A stretch of DNA of 64,000 bases from assembly GCA_016935315.1 (NCBI GenBank), contig JAFGRD010000019.1, positions 89,662 to 153,661 of the forward strand, written 5' to 3'. This stretch comes from Pirellulales bacterium. Its GTDB lineage: Bacteria > Planctomycetota > Planctomycetia > Pirellulales > Thermoguttaceae. Under the pieces are notes generated by a model that worked only from the letters and a program-made list of their open reading frames with translations, was not told where the DNA came from and searched no databases. Position 1 is the first letter of the stretch. The number at the start of each line of letters is the position of its first letter. Shown in pieces: positions 24,527-32,317 of the stretch. The position numbers and the translations under genes were made by a program.

Positions 24527-24629
24527 TACTGATGTTTGCATGGCAGATGATCCAGGCCGACCAACGGGAAGCCGGAATAGTCGGGCCCCCGTTGGTCGCC
24601 TTCGCATATTGACTGTGCAAACGTCGATA
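24527..24629 (-). repeat. Family I MITE-like element, copy D
   Basis: This 103-bp copy is on the minus strand, with TA at 24527 and at 24628. Its ends are less conserved (minus-strand start TATCGACGTTTGCACAG, end CATGCAAACATCAGTA) and the hairpin arms are GACCAACGGGGGCCC and GGCTTCCCGTTGGTC. It lies in a divergent intergenic space of 346 bp, so it is not tied to a stop codon. The rest of that space shows only an AT-rich ATATACAG stretch near 24405. Confidence 0.75.
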
Positions 24630-24705
24630 AGCTAAACGCTCGGCACGCAACAGGGGGCGAGCGGGTGGACTGAATAGCCTGGGACGGATAGAGAGGAAGC
24701 ACGCG

Positions 24706-25692
24706 ATGAGCCTGCTCTACTTCGGACGCTGGTTCCTGGAACACGAGACCGGGCACCATCCGGAAAGGTCCGCGAGGATCCGGGGGATACCTGAGCGGCT
24801 CGAAAGGGCCGGACTGGACGGGGCTGTCCAGCGACCCGATTTCAAACCCGTCTCGCGACAACGACTCGGCCGCGTCCATTCCCTCGCCTATGCCCACGAG
24901 ATCTGGGCCCTGGCCAAGTCCGGCGGCGGCGACATCGAGGCCGACACCGTGGTCAGCCCCGCTTCGTACCATTCCGCCCTGATGGCTGCCGGATGCGTTT
25001 GCGACGCGGCCGAGCGGATCGTCCGCGGCGAGGCCACCCAGGCGCTGTGTCTGGTCCGGCCGCCGGGCCATCACGCCATGGTGGACCGCGCGATGGGCTT
25101 CTGCCTGTTCAACAACGTGGCCGTGGCCGCCCGGACGGCCATCGACGAACTGGGGCTGGAGCGCGTGCTGATCGTCGACTGGGACATCCATCACGGCAAC
25201 GGCACCCAGGCCACCTTCTGGGAAGAGCCGCGGGTCGGCTTCTTCTCGGTCCACCGCTGGCCGTTTTACCCGGGCACCGGACACAGCGACGAGACGGGCG
25301 GCGGCGACGGCCTGGGCACCAAGCTGAATCTGCCCGTCGAGTTCGGAATCTCGCGCAAAGACTATCTAACCCTCTTCGCCGACAAGCTGGAGCAGTTCGC
25401 CAACCGGATCAAGCCGCAACTGGTCTTCATCAGCGCCGGCTTCGACACGCATCACCGCGACCCGGTAGGGAACCTTGGCCTCGAGACGGAGGATTTCGCC
25501 ACGCTGACCGACCTGGTGTTGGACGTGGCCGAAACACATGCCCAGGGGCGAGTGATCAGCGTTCTGGAAGGCGGCTACGATCCGCCGACGCTGGCCGATT
25601 GCATCGAGGTGCACCTGTCTCGCATGGTCGCCAGGGCGAAGGGGGACGCCGACGCCGAGGAGGTGTCTTGCGCCCAGGACGGGCTTTCCTGA
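24706..25692 (+). CDS. Histone-deacetylase-family hydrolase (AcuC-like)
   Basis: The 328-residue protein is a zinc hydrolase of the arginase/deacetylase superfamily. It has the sequence HPERSARI, RVHSLAYAHEI, then RPPGHHA with the catalytic His pair, GFCLFNNVA, DWDIHHGNGTQ with the Zn-binding Asp and His, YPGTG and ISAGFDTHHRDP with the second Zn Asp. The C-terminal GGYDPPTLADC is also typical. Bacterial members remove acetyl groups from small molecules, polyamines or proteins such as acetyl-CoA synthetase; the substrate is not determined. GAGAGGAAG lies before the ATG at 24706. No acs or acetyltransferase gene is nearby. Confidence 0.9.
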   Translation: MSLLYFGRWFLEHETGHHPERSARIRGIPERLERAGLDGAVQRPDFKPVSRQRLGRVHSLAYAHEIWALAKSGGGDIEADTVVSPASYHSALMAAGCVCDAAERIVRGEATQALCLVRPPGHHAMVDRAMGFCLFNNVAVAARTAIDELGLERVLIVDWDIHHGNGTQATFWEEPRVGFFSVHRWPFYPGTGHSDETGGGDGLGTKLNLPVEFGISRKDYLTLFADKLEQFANRIKPQLVFISAGFDTHHRDPVGNLGLETEDFATLTDLVLDVAETHAQGRVISVLEGGYDPPTLADCIEVHLSRMVARAKGDADAEEVSCAQDGLS

Positions 25693-25813
25693 GCCGGCCC
25701 GTGCACGTGCTCGCCTGGCCGCGGGGTGTCGATTTGTGGGCGGGTCGCTCGCAGGGGGCGATCGCGGCACCGGGCGATCGCGGAAGCTCCGCCACCGCTC
25801 CGGCGACAGATCG

Positions 25814-27121
25814 CTACATGCCTTTGCGGCGAAAGAACGCCCGGGTCAGCTCCTGCCGCCTGGGCCGCGGATAGAACTGGTCCATGTCGTCGAGCTTCAT
25901 GAACATCCACGGCCGAAGAATCGTGCTGCCGTTTTTCGTAAACACGACGTCGGCGGCGATGTAGACCGCCGAGTGGATCGTGCGGTCCTCGTGATCGACG
26001 TAGACCACCAGGTCGCCGAACTGCGGGTTGCGGAAGATCCGGTAGTAGTCCTGTCCGAACGTGTCGAAGGCCGTTTGGACCTTTCCGAACCGCTCGTCGG
26101 GCTGCTCGCGGAAGAAGTTCAGTGCCGTCCAGTGACAGTCGTGCGAGCTATCCGGAATCGTGCCCGGCAAAACCGGATAGGTGTAAAGCCGCTGCCGGGC
26201 GAACGGCGGCAGCAGGTGGGTTACGTCGAGGCTCTGCTCGCCTCCCAGTCGGGCAAGCGATTCGAGGATGGGGCGGACCTCCTTGGCCCGGCCGCCGCGT
26301 CCCCAGTAGTCGGCCAGCGCGTCCAGGTCGCTATCCGGCGAGATCTTCAGCCTCAGCAGCAGCGTCGCCTCGCGGGTCATCGTCAGAATCAGTCGCCGGC
26401 GCTCTGCTTCAGACGGCAGAAGTGGAAGGACGCTCCGCAGATCGGAGAAGAACAGGAAGCCGCCCTGGCGGTAGATCAGCGGAGTGATCAGGTCCCTGGT
26501 TTCCGGCAACAGGGGTGAATCGCCTATCCATGAGTCCATCGATTCGCCGCAGAACTGAAACCCGTTGCACTGGTCCTCGTTCTCGCGAAACGAATGGAGA
26601 AAGACATACAGCTTCCTGCGGACCTCGGGACTGAGTCCCAGCACCAACTCCCGGTCGGGAAAGACGGAACACCCGCCGATCGTATGGTTCAGCTTGGTCG
26701 CCGCCCGCAGCCGGACGACCAGCGAATCGGGCAACCCCAGCTCGAGCAGTTGGTCGGACAGCCTGGCAGGGCTGACGTTGACAAAGTGCCACACCACCTC
26801 TTCGCGGTCGTCCTCCCCGCCCTCGACGACGAATTCCGGCGGCGGGGAAATCGTGATCGGCACCATCTCCAGCCGGCCCCAAGGACCCTCCACCACCTCG
26901 CCGCTGCCCAGCGACCCGGTCGCGTCGGCCGGAGGCAACTCGGCGCCACCTACGGAGGCCGCCGCCGCGCCGGGCGCTTCGGCCGTCTCGGGCTGCCAGA
27001 AGTGGATCCCCAGCCACATCCAGGTGGCGAGCATCAGCAACGTCAGGATCGAAAGCCACCAGGTTGTCGTCTGCGAGAGCGCGAAGCGCCCGGTCGCTGT
27101 CCCGCGTTCGCTCCGCGCCAT
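25814..27121 (-). CDS. Membrane-anchored hypothetical protein, possibly with NlpC/P60-like C-terminal domain
   Basis: The 435-residue protein has one transmembrane segment (TTTWWLSILTLLMLATWMWL, about residues 17-37) and an extracytoplasmic rest. Middle segments are alpha-helical (VRLRAATKLNHTIGG, RLILTMTREATLLLRLK). The C-terminal 110 residues contain SHDCHWTALNFF, then FGDLVVYVDHE, then HSAVYIAADVVFTKN. That spacing of Cys, GDLV and His resembles the cysteine peptidase fold of NlpC/P60 proteins; this is inference and needs structure comparison. ATG 27121 follows a strong AAGGAGGACCTCG site; an upstream start at 27166 is weaker. It is convergent with the deacetylase gene. Confidence 0.6.
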   Translation of the reverse strand: MARSERGTATGRFALSQTTTWWLSILTLLMLATWMWLGIHFWQPETAEAPGAAAASVGGAELPPADATGSLGSGEVVEGPWGRLEMVPITISPPPEFVVEGGEDDREEVVWHFVNVSPARLSDQLLELGLPDSLVVRLRAATKLNHTIGGCSVFPDRELVLGLSPEVRRKLYVFLHSFRENEDQCNGFQFCGESMDSWIGDSPLLPETRDLITPLIYRQGGFLFFSDLRSVLPLLPSEAERRRLILTMTREATLLLRLKISPDSDLDALADYWGRGGRAKEVRPILESLARLGGEQSLDVTHLLPPFARQRLYTYPVLPGTIPDSSHDCHWTALNFFREQPDERFGKVQTAFDTFGQDYYRIFRNPQFGDLVVYVDHEDRTIHSAVYIAADVVFTKNGSTILRPWMFMKLDDMDQFYPRPRRQELTRAFFRRKGM

Positions 27122-27888
27122 CGAGGTCCTCCTTCGTCCCGTGGAAATCTCGTGCGATGCGCTCATGTCGAACCTGGGAGCAACCCGGTCAGCCCGCGCG
27201 CCAACGGCCTCGCGTCTTCACACGGCAAGGGACCGCGCGAAAGCTGGGACAGTCGGAGTCGGGAGAAGTGCGTTCCGGGGTAAAGACCTGTTCCGTAGAG
27301 GTGCGCGGGGGCTTGCGTCCCGCAGCGTCCGCTGTTTTGCCTCTTACTACCTATGTTACCAGCTTCCGGCAACGACAGCAAGGATTCCGAGGTGCCACCG
27401 TCTCCTGCGGCCGCACCAGACGGGCCGCTGGGGTGAAACACTTTTCTGGGTTGCTTCCCTCCTTTCGCGCAGCCGGAACCGCTGGTCGCCCGAAGGCGGC
27501 ACGAGAGGACGCACTATCCCACGATGCCTCTTCGCGACACTGACCACACTAGTCCTTGAAACCCCGGCGAGCGGCCCGAGTTTCGCGCGGCACCAATCAG
27601 ATGCTCGCCCCGGCCGGACGCCGCGACACGCGCAACGTGATTCGCATCAACATAACCTTTTGCCAGGCGGCATGTTGCAGCGAATCACGCGAGGCTCGCC
27701 CCAAGGGCTTCCCATGAATCGCAACGGCAGGGCCCTTGCGGCACAGTAGAGGACCGTCTCCTCGCACGGTATTGTGGGGGGTTGTTCCCCCACGGGACAA
27801 AACGTTGCAGCCCTCGGCCGCGCCAACGCACGGCAACGCAGGTTCGCGGCCCGCACGCCCGCACGCGCGGCCGTCGCATCTCAGTCTG
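27122..27888. other. 767-bp gap with no convincing gene
   Basis: No frame in this stretch shows coding character or a family match. It separates the membrane protein (starting at 27121, minus) from the DUF4838 gene (ending at 27889, minus). A 7-bp perfect hairpin (GTGGGGG, loop GTTGTT, CCCCCAC) lies near 27774-27793 without a following T-run. Upstream promoter elements for 25814-27121 presumably lie in the right part of the first 200 bp. Nothing else was recognised. Confidence 0.5.
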
Positions 27889-29706
27889 CTATTGCCCCGT
27901 CACTCCCAGCGCCGCCGCCAGCGTGCTTTGATACTTGTCCTTATCCAGCGCATCCCATTCGCGAATGCGACTGACGCGGCTGGATCGCAGGACCTCGCAG
28001 AACGGCCGGAAGCGTGCCAGGGCCAAGGCCTTCAGGTCGGCGTCGGCGTTGACACCGGCGATCCGGGCCCGCTCCAGGACGGCGTAGTCGACGCTCATCC
28101 GCGAGAGTTTCACCCGCCGCAACACGTCCGGCTCGGTGGCCACTCGGGTCTCGGCCTCCTGCCAGAGCCGGTCGGCACGGATCAGCAACTCGTCGGTCAG
28201 GTGCGGCGAGTTCGGCTCGGCCCAGATGTTCACGTGGATGTTCTCCTGCTCCGCCCGATCGTGCAGCAGATCGATGTACGTGCGAATCGGCGCGGCGGCC
28301 TTGCCGTAATAGCCTTCGAGAAACTCGCCGATCGCCGTGTCTTCATCGTAGTCGGGATTCCAGAGGAACTTGGCGGTCAGGTAGCCCCCCAGCTCGACCA
28401 GCTCGCTCTGGGGCGTGTTGTAGGTGTCCTGCTCGAAGATGCCCTTGACGTTGTGGCGGATGAAGAAGCGGATGTTGTCGTTGCGCACCCGCTGGTTGGG
28501 AAACGGCAGCAGGTAGTTGCGGAAGTCGGTCACGTAGTCCCAGACCCAGAGCCGGTTGGCCACCTTGGCCCAGGCCTCGGCGTCTTCGCGGAAACGCCGG
28601 TTGGCTTCGCTGTCGCAGGTGGCCAGCGGATGGGAGAAGCAACACTCGATCGAGCAGAGCCGCACCACAACGTTGGGCCGCGGCCGGATGGTTTTCGGCG
28701 CCTTCCGCGTCCACTGGTAGGCCAACGTCTCGACCACCTGGTTGGGAAACTCCTTCTCGACCGCTTCGGCCACCCGATTGACCAGCGCCAGCACCGGGGC
28801 CATCTGCGAGTCTTCCTGCGTTGCCAGCGCCTGGCACTTCTCGCACTCGCAGTAGTTGTGCCAGTCGTTCTGCGAGACGGAGAACGCCAGCGCGTCGGGC
28901 TGGGCCCGCATGGCCCGGCGGATCTCCTCGGCGCAGAGCCGGATTACGTCCTCGTTGGTGCAGCAGAGCTGGGAACGCTCCTTGAGCCGCTTGCCCTTGA
29001 CCAGCGAGAAGTATTCGGGGTGCTCGTCGAAGTATTTCTCGGGCGGGACCAGCCGGTTGAACGTGTGGACGAAGAACCCGCTGCCGAACTTCACCTTGCC
29101 GCCGTGTTTCGCCTCGAGCCGGCCGCTGCTGGAGTTGACCCGGTTGCGGGCGCACCAGTCGCCGTCGAAGCAATCTTCGGTGAACGGCTCGCGATATTCG
29201 AGCACCGGCACCTGCCTCTCGTCGAGCGGACCGAGGGCCAGCCGCGGGCGTGTGGGGATGCGGCTGACCTCGGGCGTGAACCAGCGGCAGCCCAGATGGT
29301 CTTCCAGCAGGCCGTACACGCCGTAGAGCGTTCCCCGCGGCTCGCCGCCGGCGATCACCAGGTGGTCGCCCACGGTCCGCAGCACGTAGCCTTCCTTGCC
29401 CAACGCGTCGAAATCGATCTTGGCGTCGAGCTGTTTCAGACGGGCGTTGTCGCCCAAGACGATCTCCCGCTCGCTGATCGGTTCCCGATCGGAGACCATC
29501 GGCAGCTTGACCCCGCCGATCTGTTCGAGGAACGCCTGCAACTCGTCGGCGGCATGCCGGGTGGAAACCGAGGCGTCGTCGGCCACGACGATCCGATAGG
29601 CCGATTGGCCCTTTTCGCAAAGCAGGATTTCGCTTGCCTGCAGAGTGCCGGCTCCCCTTGAACACAGTGCTGTGATCACAATCAGAATCAGTCTTCTTCC
29701 GGTCAT
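27889..29706 (-). CDS. DUF4838 protein (alpha-glucuronidase-like, secreted)
   Basis: The 605-residue protein has a signal peptide (LILIVITALCSRGAGTLQA) and then an alpha/beta N-terminal domain like GH20/GH67 domain 2 (HAADELQAFLEQIGGVKLP, then IVLGDN, LVIAGGEPRGTLYGVYGLLEDHLGCRW). The large middle and C-terminal part is DUF4838 (VKFGSGFFVHTFNRL, YFSLVKGKR, AFSVSQNDWHNYCECEKC, LAYQWTR, VKGIFEQ). DUF4838 proteins are thought to be glycoside hydrolases with unknown substrate. AAAGGAGCGGGACA precedes the ATG, a clear ribosome-binding site. It is the last gene of a three-gene unit with the TIM-barrel and Tm-1-like genes (gaps 49 and 32 bp), suggesting a shared sugar or sugar-acid pathway. Confidence 0.85.
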   Translation of the reverse strand: MTGRRLILIVITALCSRGAGTLQASEILLCEKGQSAYRIVVADDASVSTRHAADELQAFLEQIGGVKLPMVSDREPISEREIVLGDNARLKQLDAKIDFDALGKEGYVLRTVGDHLVIAGGEPRGTLYGVYGLLEDHLGCRWFTPEVSRIPTRPRLALGPLDERQVPVLEYREPFTEDCFDGDWCARNRVNSSSGRLEAKHGGKVKFGSGFFVHTFNRLVPPEKYFDEHPEYFSLVKGKRLKERSQLCCTNEDVIRLCAEEIRRAMRAQPDALAFSVSQNDWHNYCECEKCQALATQEDSQMAPVLALVNRVAEAVEKEFPNQVVETLAYQWTRKAPKTIRPRPNVVVRLCSIECCFSHPLATCDSEANRRFREDAEAWAKVANRLWVWDYVTDFRNYLLPFPNQRVRNDNIRFFIRHNVKGIFEQDTYNTPQSELVELGGYLTAKFLWNPDYDEDTAIGEFLEGYYGKAAAPIRTYIDLLHDRAEQENIHVNIWAEPNSPHLTDELLIRADRLWQEAETRVATEPDVLRRVKLSRMSVDYAVLERARIAGVNADADLKALALARFRPFCEVLRSSRVSRIREWDALDKDKYQSTLAAALGVTGQ

Positions 29707-29755
29707 TGTCCCGCTCCTTTCTGAGAGTTCTTTCGTTATGTGAGCACCGCGGGCC

Positions 29756-30586
29756 TCAATCCTTGCGCATCTGCACGAATCTCTCCGTCTGCTGGCGGAT
29801 CGCCCGTTCCGTGGGCAGGCGCTCCATCGAGCTGGCGCCGTAGAAGCCGTCGACCGCCTGGCAGTGTCGCAACACGTACTGCGCGTCGTCGGGCTCGGCG
29901 ATGGGGCCGCCGTGGCAGAGCACGATTACCTCCTCGCGCAGTCCCTTGGCCGTCTCGGTGATCGCGTCGATCAGGGCCACGCTGTCGTCGAGCGTCTTGG
30001 CCGTCCGCGCGCCGATCGACCCGGCCGTGGTCAGGCCCATGTGGGCCACCAGGATGTCGGCCCCGGCCTCGGTCATCGCGGCGGCCGTGTCCGGGTCGAA
30101 GACGTAGGGAGTGGTCAGCAGATCCATCTGCCGAGCAAGGCGGATCATCTCCACCTCTTTGTCGTAGCCGAAATTCGTTTCCTCGAGGTTGACGCGGAAT
30201 GTCCCGTCCAACAGGCCCACGGTAGGAAAGTTCTGCACGCCGGAGAATCCCACCGCCTTGATCTGCTCCAGAAACTTGTCCATCAACCGCATCGGATCGG
30301 TGCCGCAGACCCCGGCCAGTACCGGAGTCTCCCGGACCACCGGCAAGACCTCGGACGCCATCTCCATGACGATCGCGTTGGCGTCGCCGAAGGGCATCAG
30401 CCCGGCCAGCGAGCCATGGCCGGCCATGCGGAAGCGGCCCGAGTTGTAGATCACGATCAGATCGATGCCGCCGGCCTCCTCGAACTTGGCGCTGATGCCC
30501 GTGCCGGCGCCGCCGCCGATGATCGGCTTGCCCCCGGCGATCTTCCGGCGAAAACGTTGCAGGATTTCACTTCTACTTTCGGCCAT
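29756..30586 (-). CDS. TIM-barrel enzyme of the PEP-hydrolase-like family (Tm-1 C-terminal half homologue)
   Basis: The 276-residue protein matches pfam09370 (phosphoenolpyruvate hydrolase family). Signatures are [69 protein letters not shown] and [12 protein letters not shown]. The TIM-barrel fold is clear and Asp/Glu residues at strand ends could bind a metal, but the reaction is not established. In plant Tm-1 proteins the homologue of this protein is fused to the Tm-1-like ATP-binding domain, encoded here by the adjacent upstream gene. GGAATTCCCC precedes the ATG at 30586. It lies between the Tm-1-like gene and the DUF4838 gene. Confidence 0.88.
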   Translation of the reverse strand: MAESRSEILQRFRRKIAGGKPIIGGGAGTGISAKFEEAGGIDLIVIYNSGRFRMAGHGSLAGLMPFGDANAIVMEMASEVLPVVRETPVLAGVCGTDPMRLMDKFLEQIKAVGFSGVQNFPTVGLLDGTFRVNLEETNFGYDKEVEMIRLARQMDLLTTPYVFDPDTAAAMTEAGADILVAHMGLTTAGSIGARTAKTLDDSVALIDAITETAKGLREEVIVLCHGGPIAEPDDAQYVLRHCQAVDGFYGASSMERLPTERAIRQQTERFVQMRKD

Positions 30587-30618
30587 GGGGAATTCCTTCC
30601 GGCATCAGCCACCCACCG

Positions 30619-31836
30619 TCAGGCGGAAGCAACGCGGAGCATCTTCAGCAACGTTTCGGCACATCGCCGCGAAAACTCCGCGTCGTTGATGTTGCCGTCG
30701 ATCTCGACCACCGGAATATCGTCGCGAAGGTTTTGCCTTAACGCATCGAACAACGCCCGGTTCGCCTCGGGCCACCAGAACGGGCCGCCCTCGGCGTCGA
30801 TCATACTCAACCCGCGGAGCGGAAGCAACACGCTCACCGGGCCCGTGCTCTGGTTGAGCTTCTCGGCCAGGACGCGGCCCAGCCGGCGGCATTCGTCGGG
30901 CGTGGTCCGCATCAGCGTGATGTTGGGGTTGTGCGGATAGAACTTGCGGCCCTTGAATTTCTCCGGCACGGTCTCGGGCGCCCAGAAATTGACCATGTCG
31001 AGACAGCCGGGGGCGACGATCGCCGGCACGCCAGCTCGGGCGGCCGCCTCCAGGCGGGTCGGCCCGGCCGCCAACACGCCGCCGACCAACTCGTCGGCCC
31101 ATTCCGTGGTCGTCACGTCCAGCACGCCGGAAATCAGCCCGGCCTCGACCAAACTCTCCATCGTCCGGCCGCCGGTGCCGGTGGCGTGGAAGACGAGCAC
31201 TTCGTATCCGGCCTCTTCGAGGATCGCCTTGGCGGCTTCCACGCAGGCGGTCGTGTTGCCGAACATCGAGGCGGCCACCAGCGGCCGATCTTCGCCGGGC
31301 GGCGCGTCGGCTTCCAGCATGCCGCAGATGGCCCCGGCCGCCGTGGCGAAGACCGGCCGGCTGATGCGGTTGACGCCCGAGATATCGACAATGCTGGGAA
31401 TCATCACGATGTCTTTTACGCCGACGTAGCCGGAGACGTCGGTCCCGGCCACCGTCGAGACCATCACCTTGGGCACGCCCAGCGGCAAGGTGCGCATGGC
31501 GGCGCAGGCGACCGAAGTGCCGCCGCCGCCACCGAGGGCCATCACCGCATCGAGCTTCCCTTCGGCATAGAGCATCGGCATCAGCGTGGCGGCACCGCGG
31601 CTCATCGCGGCCACGGCCTCGCCGCGGTCGGCCTTTTGGGCCAGGGCCGCCGCATCGGCCCCGGCCGCCCGGGCAACCTCTTCCCGCGAAACGTCCGGCT
31701 CGACCGCCGGTGGCCCGAGAACGCCTACGTCGATCAGCAGCGTCTTGTGTCCGCGGGCCTCGATGCACCGCTTCACGAAAGCGTATTCCGTGCCCTTGGT
31801 GTCCAGGGCACCCAACAGCGCCACGGTCTTGGCCAC
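30619..31836 (-). CDS. Tm-1-like ATP-binding protein (UPF0261)
   Basis: The 405-residue protein matches the UPF0261 / Tm-1-like family. It starts VAKTVALLGALDTKGTEYAF, contains the Gly-rich LGGGGGTSVACAAMRTLPLG, then VMVSTVAGTDVSGYVGVKDI, MFGNTTACVEAA, VFHATGTGGRTMESLV and DVTTTEWADELVGG. Plant Tm-1 binds ATP with this domain and blocks tobamovirus replication; bacterial roles are unknown. The GTG at 31836 follows AAAGGAGGACGCCCC, a near-perfect ribosome-binding site. An upstream extension to 31986 has no such site. The gene heads the unit that also encodes the TIM-barrel partner and DUF4838 protein. Confidence 0.88.
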   Translation of the reverse strand: MAKTVALLGALDTKGTEYAFVKRCIEARGHKTLLIDVGVLGPPAVEPDVSREEVARAAGADAAALAQKADRGEAVAAMSRGAATLMPMLYAEGKLDAVMALGGGGGTSVACAAMRTLPLGVPKVMVSTVAGTDVSGYVGVKDIVMIPSIVDISGVNRISRPVFATAAGAICGMLEADAPPGEDRPLVAASMFGNTTACVEAAKAILEEAGYEVLVFHATGTGGRTMESLVEAGLISGVLDVTTTEWADELVGGVLAAGPTRLEAAARAGVPAIVAPGCLDMVNFWAPETVPEKFKGRKFYPHNPNITLMRTTPDECRRLGRVLAEKLNQSTGPVSVLLPLRGLSMIDAEGGPFWWPEANRALFDALRQNLRDDIPVVEIDGNINDAEFSRRCAETLLKMLRVASA

Positions 31837-31982
31837 GGGGCGTCCTCCTTTGCTGGTATTCGACACACGGGAGCCGTGCCGCATGGTATCGCAGGCGGGC
31901 CGAGATGTCGAGCGGGGCTGCAGTCCGCGCCGCGGCGCGAACCTTGCCGACGCCGCCGACAACCGCATGCTTGCGGACTCAG

Positions 31983-32306
31983 TCACGACGACTGCCGACG
32001 GCCGTCCAGATAGTGTCGCAGCGCGAGGATCGGATGCCGCAGCAGCATCCGTGGCCCGGCGTAGCGCATGATCGCTCGCGTCTCAGCTCGCATCGACGGC
32101 TTGTAGCAGTGGATCGGGCAGTGGCCGCAGGTGGGCTTCTCGGCGCCGAACCGGCAGCAATCCAACCGGCGCTGGGCGTAGCCGAGCACTTCGCGACACT
32201 TCGCGCAAAGCGGGCCGGCTGTGCGGTGATGGGCGCGGCAATAGATGCCGACCATGGCAGCAAGGGTCCGTTTTTCCCGGGCGATGCGAGGTCGATCGGT
32301 CGACAC
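31983..32306 (-). CDS. YgbA-family small zinc-binding-like protein (nitrous-oxide-stimulated promoter family)
   Basis: The 107-residue protein matches the YgbA family (PF11756): REKRTLAAMVGIYCRAHH at the start, LCAKC, then RLDCCRFGAEKPTCGHC, PIHCYKPSMR, MRYAGPRMLLRHP and a C-terminal LRHYLDGRR. Cysteines at about 23, 34, 37, 50, 51, 60, 63 and 67 suggest a metal or Fe-S site. In Escherichia coli ygbA is induced by nitrosative stress through NsrR and helps recovery from NO; no such role is shown here. GAGGA lies eight bases before the GTG at 32306. It begins 12 bp downstream of the GT39-like gene, in the same direction, so it may ride in the polysaccharide operon. Confidence 0.85.
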   Translation of the reverse strand: MSTDRPRIAREKRTLAAMVGIYCRAHHRTAGPLCAKCREVLGYAQRRLDCCRFGAEKPTCGHCPIHCYKPSMRAETRAIMRYAGPRMLLRHPILALRHYLDGRRQSS

Positions 32307-32317
32307 GCCAGGAGTCC

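Noticed and set aside
27774..27793. G-rich hairpin GTGGGGG/CCCCCAC as a rho-independent terminator
   Set aside because: There is no T-run on either strand after the stem, and it lies about 100 bp from the nearest gene end, upstream of nothing I could define.
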